Origin: G963676655 sp963676655
GTDB taxonomy: Bacteria > Verrucomicrobiota > Lentisphaeria > Victivallales > Victivallaceae
Assembly (NCBI GenBank): GCA_963676655.2
Contig: CAXXKX010000003.1
Location: 620,001-684,000, forward strand
Length of the DNA stretch: 64,000 nt
Reading direction: 5' to 3'
Part shown: positions 43,901-52,168 of the stretch, piece after piece
Layout of the letters: the number at the start of each line of letters is the position of its first letter
Position numbering within the stretch: the stretch's first letter is position 1
Notes under the pieces: model-generated
Database searches by the model: none
Seen by the model: the letters and a program-made list of their open reading frames with translations, nothing else
What the model was told of the DNA's origin: nothing
Made by a program: the position numbers and the translations under genes

Positions 43901-44449
43901 GCTCTGGCGGTTGAGGCTTACAGCCAGGCCCGCAAAGGCGGAGTCCCGGAGGATTCGGAAATGGAAGCATTCATGAAAAAACTCAAACCGGTTAAACAGG
44001 ATCTTGAAAACCTGAATTTCCTCCGTCAATCCGCGGCTGATGCCGCAACTAAAAAAGATTTCGACTCGGCATTCTGGTTTAGCAGCCAGGCAGTTGCGAA
44101 AGACGACAAGTCAGTCGAGATATTGTATGAACACGCGGTTTACGGATTGCTCGACGGCAAGAATCCAGAAGCGAAAAAAGCATTGGAAAAGGCAAGCGGC
44201 ATTGAGAGCGACAATCCCGGCATTATGTATATGCAGGCCGCCGTCGCCATTCGCGACGGTAATTACGCAGACGCGGTAAAGAAGCTGCGCGATGTGGCCA
44301 AACTTGTCAAAAAACCGAAATCCCCAACTCCTTATGAACGGGAAATTAATGCGCAAAGCCTTAAACTGATCGAGAAAAACTTGAAGAGCAGCAAGCCTGA
44401 TACTTATGCCGCGGCAACTGCCGAGTTTATCAAAAAATTGTCGAAATAA
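40934..44449 (+). CDS. Exported giant coiled-coil protein with C-terminal TPR repeats
   Basis: 1171 residues. A signal peptide (MKKIVIYSAVMLSLMMTATVSRA) is followed by a helical region (~25-95), a repetitive basic stretch with IYRPKTYRPK, VYRPGQQKYTPK and IYRPGR (~115-175), a very long coiled coil (~180-830) rich in Lys, Glu, Leu and Gln, and about 330 residues of TPR-like repeats (AEWHYKKALQLLPDDPHALAGLGRTMLQLGKKAEAYPIL and others). It is exported, probably to the periplasm or surface, and may act as a scaffold. No family name can be given. A lipoprotein gene follows within 12 bases. Confidence 0.78.
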   Translation: MKKIVIYSAVMLSLMMTATVSRAEEMTAWEMWRAGYEVYAQAEHDKLSGKNSEALAGFQQARDYYQKIKKVQPNWQKSKINERINMCERQITKLLQSMNSFSSPGSAKTSTNNDSTQSNQIYRPKTYRPKTTLPDDDVYRPGQQKYTPKTYQRRTTAPSLNTESDIYRPGRSSSSTAAELAEYRKKYVNAQLEIEDLKKQLNRSLGTARQVESIIREKSFLEEQYNRLLSKYDKLRSQGGANAEEITNLRNLLVAEKMKSDQTSKKLTMQTQKADEYNQELDALRRYRTTTRVQLDRSGKKISELEAKINGLNDKLALSERDKRNADVKKASLTYSLEQSEKRLTEMRSTYDKLLKAIKQKAGSSQTGKASAILSEENTKLTGEMKKLTEDNDKLVNEQRELKARLRNADIDATRLKDTISSVKNSYLALRKEYERALKNSSGLAGTGEADQSKIVQLQKKNQELAEELRRFAVRMNNIRAGDNVAEQYKDIITRLNKRLTEQRNLLSAKEADFNSLEKRLKEYGISNAKMTVDMQKLQAENADMKQEIKLIDILKKDIVNLRKENNKYTTIEKKAGDATAKYEKLEKEYKRVQSKMLISGGEVMKLQEEIAQLKLDIKDYPAMKQELAAAHKQLKKPPEGSSLQMKQKIAKQEKEITELQKSLIELNRLRTQFDQLKDYTAEYALAQKQLATVRKELKDASTKVDATLHDNTTLKRRLYALQQKYSALEKKFNAKPKRNLQRQLTMVENQNAVLKSNIKQLQERLSSTEKVARTTKVLKSEKAAITKKLSDTEKTAEQLAQEKKQLAQEVTKLKKQQQKIAEEKPKLAALRKKFNFLFAEAVAAAGKNDLKTAEWHYKKALQLLPDDPHALAGLGRTMLQLGKKAEAYPILIKARKQLPPSAELDIYASQAALAAGKSDIAVVLAKSARKLDTASGSAVAALVSALLKSNRPGDAEEELEDAKRALGKNPYLELAQARIALRKGPAFKALAVEAYSQARKGGVPEDSEMEAFMKKLKPVKQDLENLNFLRQSAADAATKKDFDSAFWFSSQAVAKDDKSVEILYEHAVYGLLDGKNPEAKKALEKASGIESDNPGIMYMQAAVAIRDGNYADAVKKLRDVAKLVKKPKSPTPYEREINAQSLKLIEKNLKSSKPDTYAAATAEFIKKLSK

Positions 44450-44459
44450 GGATATGCGG

Positions 44460-45050
44460 ATGCGATTGAAACTTCTCCCTGCAGTCTTGTTGATGGTTAC
44501 CGTGTTGTGCGGATGCCAGACAGACTGTATTGTGGAAATAAACAACCGTCATGAGGCCCTTAACGCTTTATATTCCAGAACCCTGTGCGCGACCATCTAC
44601 ACCAACAGCAGTCGGCCGCATAAGGGAAAATTTGAACTTGCTCCACTAGTCCGGCCGCAAATCAAGGGATTGCTGGTTGACGGCGATGCTATGCCGACGT
44701 TGAAATCCCGGCTGACCGCGCATGAGCTGTTAGTCAAAAACAATCTGCAATTGACTCCTTTCGCGGAAATCTGCCGGTTTATCAGTTGTAAAACCGGATT
44801 GCTTTGCGCATTTTCCGAATATCGCGGCAGCGGTGATAACCGTTCGGTTAAAGTTACTTTGGTCTGGGTTGATGCTCAAAAGATGGAAAAGATCGCATTC
44901 GCGATCGGCGTAACCGAGTTGAAAGTCTCATCCGTACGGGAAGATTTCGAACTCTATTGCGGCGACACCGAAAAGCCGGGAGATTTTTTTGACTTCGCCG
45001 CCTTACGGGTCGTAGATAAAATGTTTAAGCAAATTAAAAACCTGAAATAA
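44460..45050 (+). CDS. Small lipoprotein of unknown function
   Basis: 196 residues from ATG 44460, which has AAGGA seven bases upstream; earlier in-frame starts overlap the preceding gene. The lipoprotein signal is MRLKLLPAVLLMVTVLCGC. The mature part is mixed alpha/beta with several cysteines and no recognised domain. It lies between the coiled-coil/TPR giant and the prepilin peptidase, 10 and 16 bases away, so all three are likely co-transcribed and may work together at the cell envelope. Confidence 0.75.
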   Translation: MRLKLLPAVLLMVTVLCGCQTDCIVEINNRHEALNALYSRTLCATIYTNSSRPHKGKFELAPLVRPQIKGLLVDGDAMPTLKSRLTAHELLVKNNLQLTPFAEICRFISCKTGLLCAFSEYRGSGDNRSVKVTLVWVDAQKMEKIAFAIGVTELKVSSVREDFELYCGDTEKPGDFFDFAALRVVDKMFKQIKNLK

Positions 45051-45066
45051 CGACGAGAGCAATACC

Positions 45067-45951
45067 GTGAACTATTTTTCGATTCCGTTCAATCAGCCTT
45101 ATCCATATCCGTTCATACCGAGCATGATGTGGATATGGCACATTATGGCGTTTGTTATCGGCTGCAACATCGGCAGTTTTCTCAATGTCTGCATCTGGCG
45201 GATTCCCCGTGGCGAATCACTGATTACGCCTCCGTCACACTGCCCTAACTGCGATCACAAAATCACCTGGTATGAAAATCTGCCGCTGATCAGCTGGTTA
45301 TGCCTGCGCGGCAAATGCAGCGGATGCAAAAATCCTATTTCAAGCCGGTATTTCATTGTCGAATTTATGACCGGACTGCTGTTCTATATGGTCTGGTTCA
45401 AGGTAACTTTCGACTTCCAGCCGGTTGCCGCGGCCGTCCTTTATATGGGAGTGACAATGCTCTGCGTCTGTACCGCCTTTATCGATGTCGAGCACCGTTT
45501 GATCCCGAACAAGCTTACCTATCCGACAATTATCTTCGGTCTTGCCATGTCGCTGTTCTATCCGGAAATCTGGGGAGCGGATACGACTCATCGGGCATCG
45601 CTGATTTTCTCCGGAGCCGGACTGCTGATCGGCGGCGGGGCAATGGCGTTGATAGCCGTAATCGGCGAAAAGATCTTCAAAGTTGAGGCAATGGGCTGGG
45701 GCGACGTGAAATTTATCGCGGCGATTGGCGCTTGTTTAGGCCTGAAATCCTGTTTTTTCATCCTGTTGATCGGCTCGCTGCTTGGTTCAGCCGTCGGCAT
45801 ATATCAGATTATCCGCTATCGTCACAAAGAAGGTTTCAAGGCGACAATTCCTTTCGGACTTTATTTGTCAATCGCCACTTATCTGTGGATTCTCTATGGC
45901 ACCAGACTCGAAATGATCTATCACAAGCTTTTTACAAATATTCAAATTTAA
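45067..45951 (+). CDS. pilD: Prepilin leader peptidase/N-methyltransferase
   Basis: 294 residues, GTG start at 45067. Features of A24 peptidases: NIGSFLNVCIWRIPRGESL, a zinc-binding pair C-P-N-C and C-S-G-C (HCPNCDHKITWYENLPLISWLCLRGKCSGC), and the two catalytic aspartates in FIDVEHRLIPN and GWGDVKF. About eight membrane helices. It cleaves the short leader of type IV prepilins and pseudopilins and methylates the new Phe. Its likely substrates include the pseudopilins at 11538 and 63277. Confidence 0.94.
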   Translation: MNYFSIPFNQPYPYPFIPSMMWIWHIMAFVIGCNIGSFLNVCIWRIPRGESLITPPSHCPNCDHKITWYENLPLISWLCLRGKCSGCKNPISSRYFIVEFMTGLLFYMVWFKVTFDFQPVAAAVLYMGVTMLCVCTAFIDVEHRLIPNKLTYPTIIFGLAMSLFYPEIWGADTTHRASLIFSGAGLLIGGGAMALIAVIGEKIFKVEAMGWGDVKFIAAIGACLGLKSCFFILLIGSLLGSAVGIYQIIRYRHKEGFKATIPFGLYLSIATYLWILYGTRLEMIYHKLFTNIQI

Positions 45952-45979
45952 TAATAAAGCATATATGGAGTAAATTATT

Positions 45980-47707
45980 ATGCGCATGAGCAAACTTGTC
46001 GGCCGCCGGATCAAGGAAGATCCCAAAGATTCAAAGACCATCAGTCACAAATACCTGATTCGCGGCGGTTATGTCCGTCCGGTTTCAGCCGGAATTTATT
46101 CGATCCTGCCGCTGGGTAAATTGATCATCGACAAAATCGAACAGATCATTCGCGAAGAAATGGCTTCAATCGAGGGGCAGGAAGTTCTGCTGCCTGTTGT
46201 CCTGCCGGCTGATTTGTGGAAAGAGTCTGGCCGCTATGAGTCGGTTGGAGCGGAACTGCTCAGATTCGAGGACCGCAACGGCAAGGCAATGCTTCTGGGA
46301 ATGACCCACGAGGAGGCGGTTGTCCACCTGGTTCGCAGTGAGGTTTCCAGTTATAAGCAGCTGCCGGTTATGCTCTATCAGCTCCAGACCAAATACCGGG
46401 ATGAAGCCAGACCGCGCGGCGGCCTGATCCGGGCTCGCGAATTCACCATGAAAGACGCCTATTCGTTCCATACCAGTCAGGAATGCCTGGAAGAATATTA
46501 CATGGATGCCCACGCCGCTTACGAGCGCATATTCAAGCGCGTCGGCATGAACAACGTCGTTTCTATCGAGGCCGATTCCGGCATGATGGGCGGTAAAATA
46601 TCCCATGAATTCATGGCCATATCAGAATTTGGCGAGGACACTATCTTTATCTCTCCCGACGGCTCCTACAGAGCCAACCGTGAAGTAGCCACCTCATCTA
46701 TCAAGTTTGAAAAGAGCGAAGAGCTCCCATTGAACAAAGTTCACACCCCGGGACACAAAACCATCGAGGAAGTAGCGTCATTCCTGAACAAGCAGCCTGA
46801 AAATACCGGAAAAGCGGTCTTTTATGTCGATGGCGAACAAAATCTGATATTCGCGATGATTCGCGGCGATTTCGAGGTAAACGAAAGCAAACTGCAGAAA
46901 ATCGCGATAGCTTATGAACTTAACTTTGCCGATGACGACGCCATCCGTAAAGCCGGTTGTGAGCCCGGTTACGCGTCGCCATTGAATATCGATCCGGAAA
47001 AGGTCAAGATCATCGTCGACCGCTCCGTGGCCGAATCATCAAACCTGATCGTCGGGGCGAATGAAGCGGATTATCACTATGAAAACTTCAACTTCGACCG
47101 GGACATGCCCGAAGGCGTCACCGTGGCGGATATCGCCACCGTCCGGGCCGGTGATCCCTGTCCGCTGACCGGCGAGCCGCTGCTTATGGAACGCGGAATC
47201 GAAGTCGGAAACATTTTCCAGCTCGGCACCAAATATTCGGAAGCCATGAACTGCGCCTATCTGGATGAAAACGGCAAATCCCAAATCATGATCATGGGCT
47301 GCTACGGCATCGGGGTAGGACGTTCCATGGCATCGGTCATTGAACAGTCTTACGACAACTGGGGCCCAATCTGGCCGATCACCATCGCGCCTTATCACGT
47401 ACAGCTCTGCGCCCTTAACCGCAACAAGGAAGGCGTTGCCGAGGCCGCGGACAAACTCTATGAAGAGTTTCTGGCGGAAAAGGTCGAAGTGCTCTATGAT
47501 GACCGCGGCGAAAAAGCCGGATTCACCTTTAACGACGCCGATTTGATCGGGATTCCGTTCCGTGTGATTATGTCACCCAAAACCTTGGCTGAAAGCAAAG
47601 TCGAACTCAAACGACGCGGTGAACGCGACGCCTTAATGGTCGATCTCGATCAAGTCGTCCCGGAACTCCAGAAACTTATCGCCGAAGAATTTAATAAATA
47701 CGAATAA
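45980..47707 (+). CDS. proS: Prolyl-tRNA synthetase
   Basis: 575 residues, bacterial-type ProRS. Class II motifs are visible: RPVSAGIYSILPLGKLI, QLQTKYRDEARPRGGLIRAREFTMKDAYSFH (motif 2), and GCYGIGVGRSMASVIEQ (motif 3). An editing (YbaK-like) insertion occupies the middle (~240-390). It charges tRNA-Pro. The C-terminal anticodon-binding domain is ARVH-like (ITIAPYHVQLCALN). It is followed by a bidirectional terminator. Confidence 0.97.
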   Translation: MRMSKLVGRRIKEDPKDSKTISHKYLIRGGYVRPVSAGIYSILPLGKLIIDKIEQIIREEMASIEGQEVLLPVVLPADLWKESGRYESVGAELLRFEDRNGKAMLLGMTHEEAVVHLVRSEVSSYKQLPVMLYQLQTKYRDEARPRGGLIRAREFTMKDAYSFHTSQECLEEYYMDAHAAYERIFKRVGMNNVVSIEADSGMMGGKISHEFMAISEFGEDTIFISPDGSYRANREVATSSIKFEKSEELPLNKVHTPGHKTIEEVASFLNKQPENTGKAVFYVDGEQNLIFAMIRGDFEVNESKLQKIAIAYELNFADDDAIRKAGCEPGYASPLNIDPEKVKIIVDRSVAESSNLIVGANEADYHYENFNFDRDMPEGVTVADIATVRAGDPCPLTGEPLLMERGIEVGNIFQLGTKYSEAMNCAYLDENGKSQIMIMGCYGIGVGRSMASVIEQSYDNWGPIWPITIAPYHVQLCALNRNKEGVAEAADKLYEEFLAEKVEVLYDDRGEKAGFTFNDADLIGIPFRVIMSPKTLAESKVELKRRGERDALMVDLDQVVPELQKLIAEEFNKYE

Positions 47708-47744
47708 GGCTGTCTTTATATAAGTTACAAGTTTTAGAGAAAAG

Positions 47745-47781
47745 CAAGACGTTTTAATTTACATGAAACGTCTTGTTTATT
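47745..47781. terminator. Bidirectional terminator between proS and a lipoprotein gene
   Basis: Stem CAAGACGTTT (47745-47754) pairing with AAACGTCTTG (47766-47775) around an 11-base loop, with T-rich sequence on the right side and A/T on the left. It can end transcription of both convergent genes. Confidence 0.75.
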
Positions 47782-47789
47782 AATGAAAA

Positions 47790-48251
47790 TCATTCTTCTT
47801 TTTGAACCAGTTTGGAATTTTTTTTCAACTTGAAAACCTTATGTAGAATTTCAACTGTCAAATCGGTAGCCTTATCAGTATTTTTCTCCATATTCACTTG
47901 GAACGATGACATTTCTCCCGCTGATTGGCCTCCTGGAGATTCCTGAACCTGGTAAGTTTCAGGTTTTGATTTACCATATTTTTTGAAAACCTGTACAGCC
48001 CTGGCCATTTCGTCTTTTGAAAGACCGTATATAGGTAAGTCAAGCATGAGAGGCTCCTCTTTAGAACCGGAAAACTGAACAAATTTGCCTGTTTTAGGGT
48101 TTTCAAATACAACAAAAGATCCTTTGGGACGAGTTAACAGGCGAGTTAGCGCATCTCGTATTATCTTTGCTTGATCTGCGGGTGGGGTTGGAGAACATCC
48201 GGGCAGTATGCAAAAAATAAGAAATAATGCAACAAAATTAATCGGCTTCAT
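47790..48251 (-). CDS. Small lipoprotein of unknown function
   Basis: 153 residues. The lipoprotein signal MKPINFVALFLIFCILPGC is clear. The rest has no recognised domain: FVVFENPKTGKFVQFSGSKEEPLMLDLP and a lysine-rich C-terminus. GGGAGGAACTTG stands just upstream of the ATG. It is a single-gene unit, convergent with proS. Confidence 0.75.
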   Translation of the reverse strand: MKPINFVALFLIFCILPGCSPTPPADQAKIIRDALTRLLTRPKGSFVVFENPKTGKFVQFSGSKEEPLMLDLPIYGLSKDEMARAVQVFKKYGKSKPETYQVQESPGGQSAGEMSSFQVNMEKNTDKATDLTVEILHKVFKLKKNSKLVQKEE

Positions 48252-48590
48252 TCAAGTTCCTCCCAATGTCGCTTTTTGATGATTACAGCTAACAAAATAT
48301 AGCCAATAAGTCTTCTCGATTTTCTCTACATAATAAAGCGTCTGAGTTTTGAAATACAAGCGGCTGTCTGAAAATATATTTCTTCCGAAAATATGTTCTT
48401 TATTCTTGATCAGCCCTGTGCTGCATTAACCGGTTTGCTATTTAGTAATTCTCATGTATATTAACCCACTGACAACCAGCTTCTTCTAAAAAATCCTTGA
48501 AGAATGTACAACCATTCTGATTGATAAAGATCAAGTCCGATATTAAAGCTGTGATTGTGTATAAAAACAACCAATAATAAGGTATAAAAT
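48252..48590. other. Intergenic region between divergent lipoprotein and rhlE
   Basis: 339 bases, AT-rich, no gene and no clear hairpin-terminator. Presumably contains both promoters. A long leader before rhlE is possible; cold-shock-type leaders are common upstream of DEAD-box helicases, but no specific element is recognised. Confidence 0.4.
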
Positions 48591-49802
48591 ATGTCATTTG
48601 AAAATCTGGGTTTGATACCTGAACTCTTGAGCGCGGTAGAAACTCAGGGTTATACGGAAAGTACGCCTGTTCAGGAGAAGGCGATCCCCGCTATCCTGGC
48701 CGGATGCGATGTGCAGGCAAAAGCGCGAACCGGAACCGGCAAAACCGCGGCGTTTACGCTGCCGATGCTGCAGCTGCTCAATCATAATAAAACCCACAAA
48801 CCGCAATTACGCGGACTGGTGTTATTGCCGACCCGTGAGCTGGCCGCTCAGGTCGAAGAATGCGTTCACAAATATGGCCAGAATCTGGAACTTAACGCCT
48901 GCTACGTCTTTGGCGGAGTTCCGATCGGGCCGCAGATCAAAGCACTTAAAAAAGGGGTTGATATTCTGGTGGCGACGCCGGGACGCCTGCTCGATCATCT
49001 CGAAAGAGGTTCGGTCAATTTAGGAAAGATTGAAATCCTGGTGCTGGATGAAGCCGACCGGATGCTCGATATGGGCTTTATCAAGGATATCAACCGGATT
49101 ATTGAATATCTGCCGGTAAAACGCCAGAATCTGCTTTTTTCCGCCACTTATGGCCGGGAAATCAAAAGGTTCATCCGGGAACTGCTCAATAATCCGGAAG
49201 TCATCGACGTATCCGGTAAAAAGGAAACTACCGATAAGATCAGACAGGTGGTCCATTTTGTCGAAAAGAACCGGAAACGCGATCTGCTGTCCTATCTGAT
49301 TACCTCCGGCGACTGGCGCCAGGTCCTGGTTTTCACCCGGACCAAACATGCGGCCAACCGGCTGGCGGAGAAACTAGTCAAAGATGGAATTACAGCTGAA
49401 GCGTTGCACTCGAATAAGAGTCAGAACGCCCGGACACGGGCGTTAACCAATTTTAAATCAGGCGAAACAAGGGTTCTGGTAGCCACCGATATCGCCGCGC
49501 GCGGCATCGATATCAGTAATTTACCGCACGTGGTCAATTACGAATTGCCGAATACCCCGAAAGATTATGTTCACCGTATCGGCCGGACTGGCCGGGCCGG
49601 AGTCAAGGGAGAGGCGATTTCGCTGGTCTCCCATGACGAGAAAGAATACCTGGCGAAAATCGAGAATTTTCTCGACTGGAACATCAAGCGCAAAGAGATC
49701 AGAGACTTTCCCCGGCTGGGAGGACCGCAGGCTTACGAACAGACGCAAGACGGCGGGAATAAACGCCGCCGTCCACGACGTAGACCGCGGCGCCAGGAAT
49801 AA
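48591..49802 (+). CDS. rhlE: DEAD-box ATP-dependent RNA helicase (RhlE-like)
   Basis: 403 residues. Helicase motifs in order: Q motif, ARTGTGKTA (motif I), LLPTRELAAQV, ATPGRLLDH, LDEADRMLDMGF (DEAD), LLFSATY (SAT), VLVATDIAARGID and HRIGRTGRAG. The short basic C-terminus (RRRPRRRPRR) is typical of RhlE and may bind RNA. It acts in ribosome assembly and RNA decay. The first residue of motif I is Ala-Arg instead of the usual Ala-Gln, a mild deviation. Confidence 0.93.
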   Translation: MSFENLGLIPELLSAVETQGYTESTPVQEKAIPAILAGCDVQAKARTGTGKTAAFTLPMLQLLNHNKTHKPQLRGLVLLPTRELAAQVEECVHKYGQNLELNACYVFGGVPIGPQIKALKKGVDILVATPGRLLDHLERGSVNLGKIEILVLDEADRMLDMGFIKDINRIIEYLPVKRQNLLFSATYGREIKRFIRELLNNPEVIDVSGKKETTDKIRQVVHFVEKNRKRDLLSYLITSGDWRQVLVFTRTKHAANRLAEKLVKDGITAEALHSNKSQNARTRALTNFKSGETRVLVATDIAARGIDISNLPHVVNYELPNTPKDYVHRIGRTGRAGVKGEAISLVSHDEKEYLAKIENFLDWNIKRKEIRDFPRLGGPQAYEQTQDGGNKRRRPRRRPRRQE

Positions 49803-49815
49803 CTCTAACCCCAGC

Positions 49816-51411
49816 TTAAGGTTTCTTCGGCTTGAGAATGACGAATGTCGGCAGGCCCGGAACTTTGAAATAATCCAGCACCGCCCGGGTTCCGGGATCA
49901 TCAAAGTTTTCCGCCGCGTATTTGACGATAGCGTAATCTTTCAAAGCATCCTTCACTTTGGGATCAGGGAATACTTCTTTTTCCATCTTCAAGCAGTTGG
50001 CGCACCATGACGCATGGAAATCCAGCAGCACTTTTTTGTCAGCGGCATAGGCCTTTTCCAGGTCGTCCGCCAAGCGGTTTTCCGCCTGACCGACCGATGC
50101 GGCAGAGTTCACGGCGTGCTGCCGGAACTGTTTGATTCCGGTCCAGCTGAACGCAACCGCGGCGATAATGATCAGGACACCGAAAAACTGCTTTATCCTT
50201 ACCATCCATTTTCCCGGTTTGGGAATAACCGCCATCCCGGCCCCGGCAAACGGCCACGGCAGCGCCATGCCGACTCCAAGCAGAAACGGCAGCAGCAAAC
50301 CGAATACATTGCCCTGACTATACAAGGTCGCGGCATAGATCAGTACCGCGATAACCACCGGAGCGACACACGCCCCGGCCAGCAACGCGGCAACGGCCCC
50401 CATGATGAACGCGGTGACCAAACGGCCTTTCTGCGCGCCTTGAGACACTTTCCCGGAACTGAAGCGGGAAAAATCAATGTTGAAAATATCAAACATCGCC
50501 AAGCCGAGAACCAGAAAGACAACGCCGATAGTCAAATTGAACCACGGCGAAGAATTCAAGGTCCCGAAACGCGCCCCGGTCAGGACCGCGACGAGTCCAA
50601 GAACTCCGTAAGCCATAGCAATACCGGCTCCATAAGCGGAACCGCGCATAAAACCCTTGCGTTTGGAATCGGCCTGATCCCCTGCTCCGATAATTGCCAG
50701 GTTAATCGGAATCATCGGTAAAACGCACGGCGTCAGATTCAATCCCAAACCGCCAAGGACCACCAGCAGCAGAGTTAAAAGAATTCCGCGCGCGGCAAAA
50801 TCATCTTCCTGCTTGACTTGATTTTCACCGGAAAGAAAACTGATAAAATCGTTTGATCTCATGTAACCGGACTGGTTATTAGCAATCTGAAACTTGTCGA
50901 GAATCGACGCCAATTGCGGCGGCAGTTTTACCGCAGGTTTCGCCGGTGCCGGCTTAGCGGCCGCCGCGGCGGTTTCCGGCAACGCATCTGCTTTAACCAT
51001 TAAAAGTGTTTTTTGCGGGGGAAAGCAAAGTCCCGGTTGATCTTTGGTTCCCTCGCGGCAGCCGGTGGTGTTAATTCTGACCGCAAAAGGATAACCTTTG
51101 GGGTTTACCTGCCAGGTCCAAACCGATTCGACGTTCGGATAAATCATGGTTTTACCCAAAAATTCATCTTTGTGCTCCGCTTTATCAGGAGCGGTAAGCA
51201 GTTTTGCCTGAATACCATCTGTCCCGGTTACGGTGATTTTTGTTTTATCAACATACAAATAACACCCGGTGGGAGTGTTTACCCGGACTTCGATTTTATC
51301 ATTCTTGGCCGTAGCGCTCCACTTGAATGGAGCCTGCAAAAAATCCGGGACCTGGGCAATTAAACCAAGTCCCGAAGTTAATATTGAGATAACAGTTAGT
51401 AACCGAAACAT
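49816..51411 (-). CDS. dsbD: Thiol:disulfide interchange protein DsbD
   Basis: 531 residues. A signal peptide leads to an N-terminal DsbD-alpha-like domain (cysteines near TTGCREG), about eight membrane helices (~210-400, including LNLTPCVLPMIPI and GACVAPVVIAVL with the membrane cysteine pair), and a thioredoxin-like C-terminus with C-A-N-C (ASWCANCLKMEKEVF). It passes reducing power from the cytoplasm to periplasmic partners. It starts by overlapping the stop of the thioredoxin-like gene (TAATG), so the two are coupled. Confidence 0.92.
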   Translation of the reverse strand: MFRLLTVISILTSGLGLIAQVPDFLQAPFKWSATAKNDKIEVRVNTPTGCYLYVDKTKITVTGTDGIQAKLLTAPDKAEHKDEFLGKTMIYPNVESVWTWQVNPKGYPFAVRINTTGCREGTKDQPGLCFPPQKTLLMVKADALPETAAAAAKPAPAKPAVKLPPQLASILDKFQIANNQSGYMRSNDFISFLSGENQVKQEDDFAARGILLTLLLVVLGGLGLNLTPCVLPMIPINLAIIGAGDQADSKRKGFMRGSAYGAGIAMAYGVLGLVAVLTGARFGTLNSSPWFNLTIGVVFLVLGLAMFDIFNIDFSRFSSGKVSQGAQKGRLVTAFIMGAVAALLAGACVAPVVIAVLIYAATLYSQGNVFGLLLPFLLGVGMALPWPFAGAGMAVIPKPGKWMVRIKQFFGVLIIIAAVAFSWTGIKQFRQHAVNSAASVGQAENRLADDLEKAYAADKKVLLDFHASWCANCLKMEKEVFPDPKVKDALKDYAIVKYAAENFDDPGTRAVLDYFKVPGLPTFVILKPKKP

Positions 51412-51845
51412 TATTTTTTCTTCATCGCAGCTTCAAGATGTTCGATATACTTCTTGGGACCGCCGCTTTTATAGCCGGTAGTCAGCAAAGTTTTACCATT
51501 AGCATCCAGCAGCAGGACGGTGGGAAAACCCATAACTTTATATTTTTGAGCTAATTTCTGGTTTGCAATTTTTAGTTCGTTGGATTGCTTTTTGCCTCTG
51601 GGGAAGTCAATCAGCACTAGAACCAGTTTTTCTTTGGCGAATTTCTTGAATTCCGGTTTACTGAAGACCTCTTTATCCAACCTGATGCACCAACCGCACC
51701 AATCTGACCCGGAAAAGTCGACCAACACGGCTTTTTTATCTTTTTTAGCCTCTTTCAGAGCCGCGGGTAAATCGGTTTTCCAACCTTCAGCGGCAAAAGT
51801 TGATAATGCAAACGACAAACCCAATAAAACAAGTAGCTTTTTCAT
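51411..51845 (-). CDS. Secreted thioredoxin-family protein
   Basis: 144 residues with a signal peptide (MKKLLVLLGLSFALSTFAA). A thioredoxin-like fold with C-G-W-C in FSGSDWCGWCIRLDKEVF and the cis-proline region MGFPTVLLLD. Probably a periplasmic thiol reductase receiving electrons from DsbD, whose gene overlaps it by one base. Confidence 0.9.
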   Translation of the reverse strand: MKKLLVLLGLSFALSTFAAEGWKTDLPAALKEAKKDKKAVLVDFSGSDWCGWCIRLDKEVFSKPEFKKFAKEKLVLVLIDFPRGKKQSNELKIANQKLAQKYKVMGFPTVLLLDANGKTLLTTGYKSGGPKKYIEHLEAAMKKK

Positions 51846-51890
51846 TTTTTCCTCCTATAATATTTTGTTCAGGCTCTATTGCCTGTAAAT

Positions 51891-51919
51891 ATTATACATG
51901 TTATGAATATTTTTTTCAA
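51891..51919 (-). promoter_or_regulatory. Consensus sigma-70 promoter of the thioredoxin-dsbD operon
   Basis: Read on the minus strand: TTGAAA (51919-51914), 17-base spacer, perfect TATAAT (51896-51891). The palindrome CAGGC-TCTATT-GCCTG (51870-51885) lies at the expected start point and may be an operator or a 5' hairpin in the transcript. Confidence 0.65.
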
Positions 51920-52101
51920 ATGTTAATCAATTCACAAATAAGTTTATATCCAGCAATTCATCACTTTACCATTCAATCTCCTTCCATATTTTACGTTATG
52001 GTCAATGTTTATAAAAAATTTTTATTATAAAGGTTGGACAACGGTTTTTCCATATTGTTCATTATAGCGTCCGGATTGTTTTTTTTCAGTTAGTTTGAGG
52101 T

Positions 52102-52130
52102 TTGCTTTTAGTCAATTTTATGGTTATATT
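52102..52130 (+). promoter_or_regulatory. Candidate promoter of the cstA-like operon
   Basis: TTGCTT (52102-52107), 17-base spacer, TATATT (52125-52130), about 35 bases before the ATG, with GAAAGG as ribosome-binding site. The rest of the 323-base interval (51846-52168) is AT-rich with no gene. Confidence 0.45.
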
Positions 52131-52168
52131 AAACTCGAAAATCCACTATAATTAGAAAGGTTTTTGAA

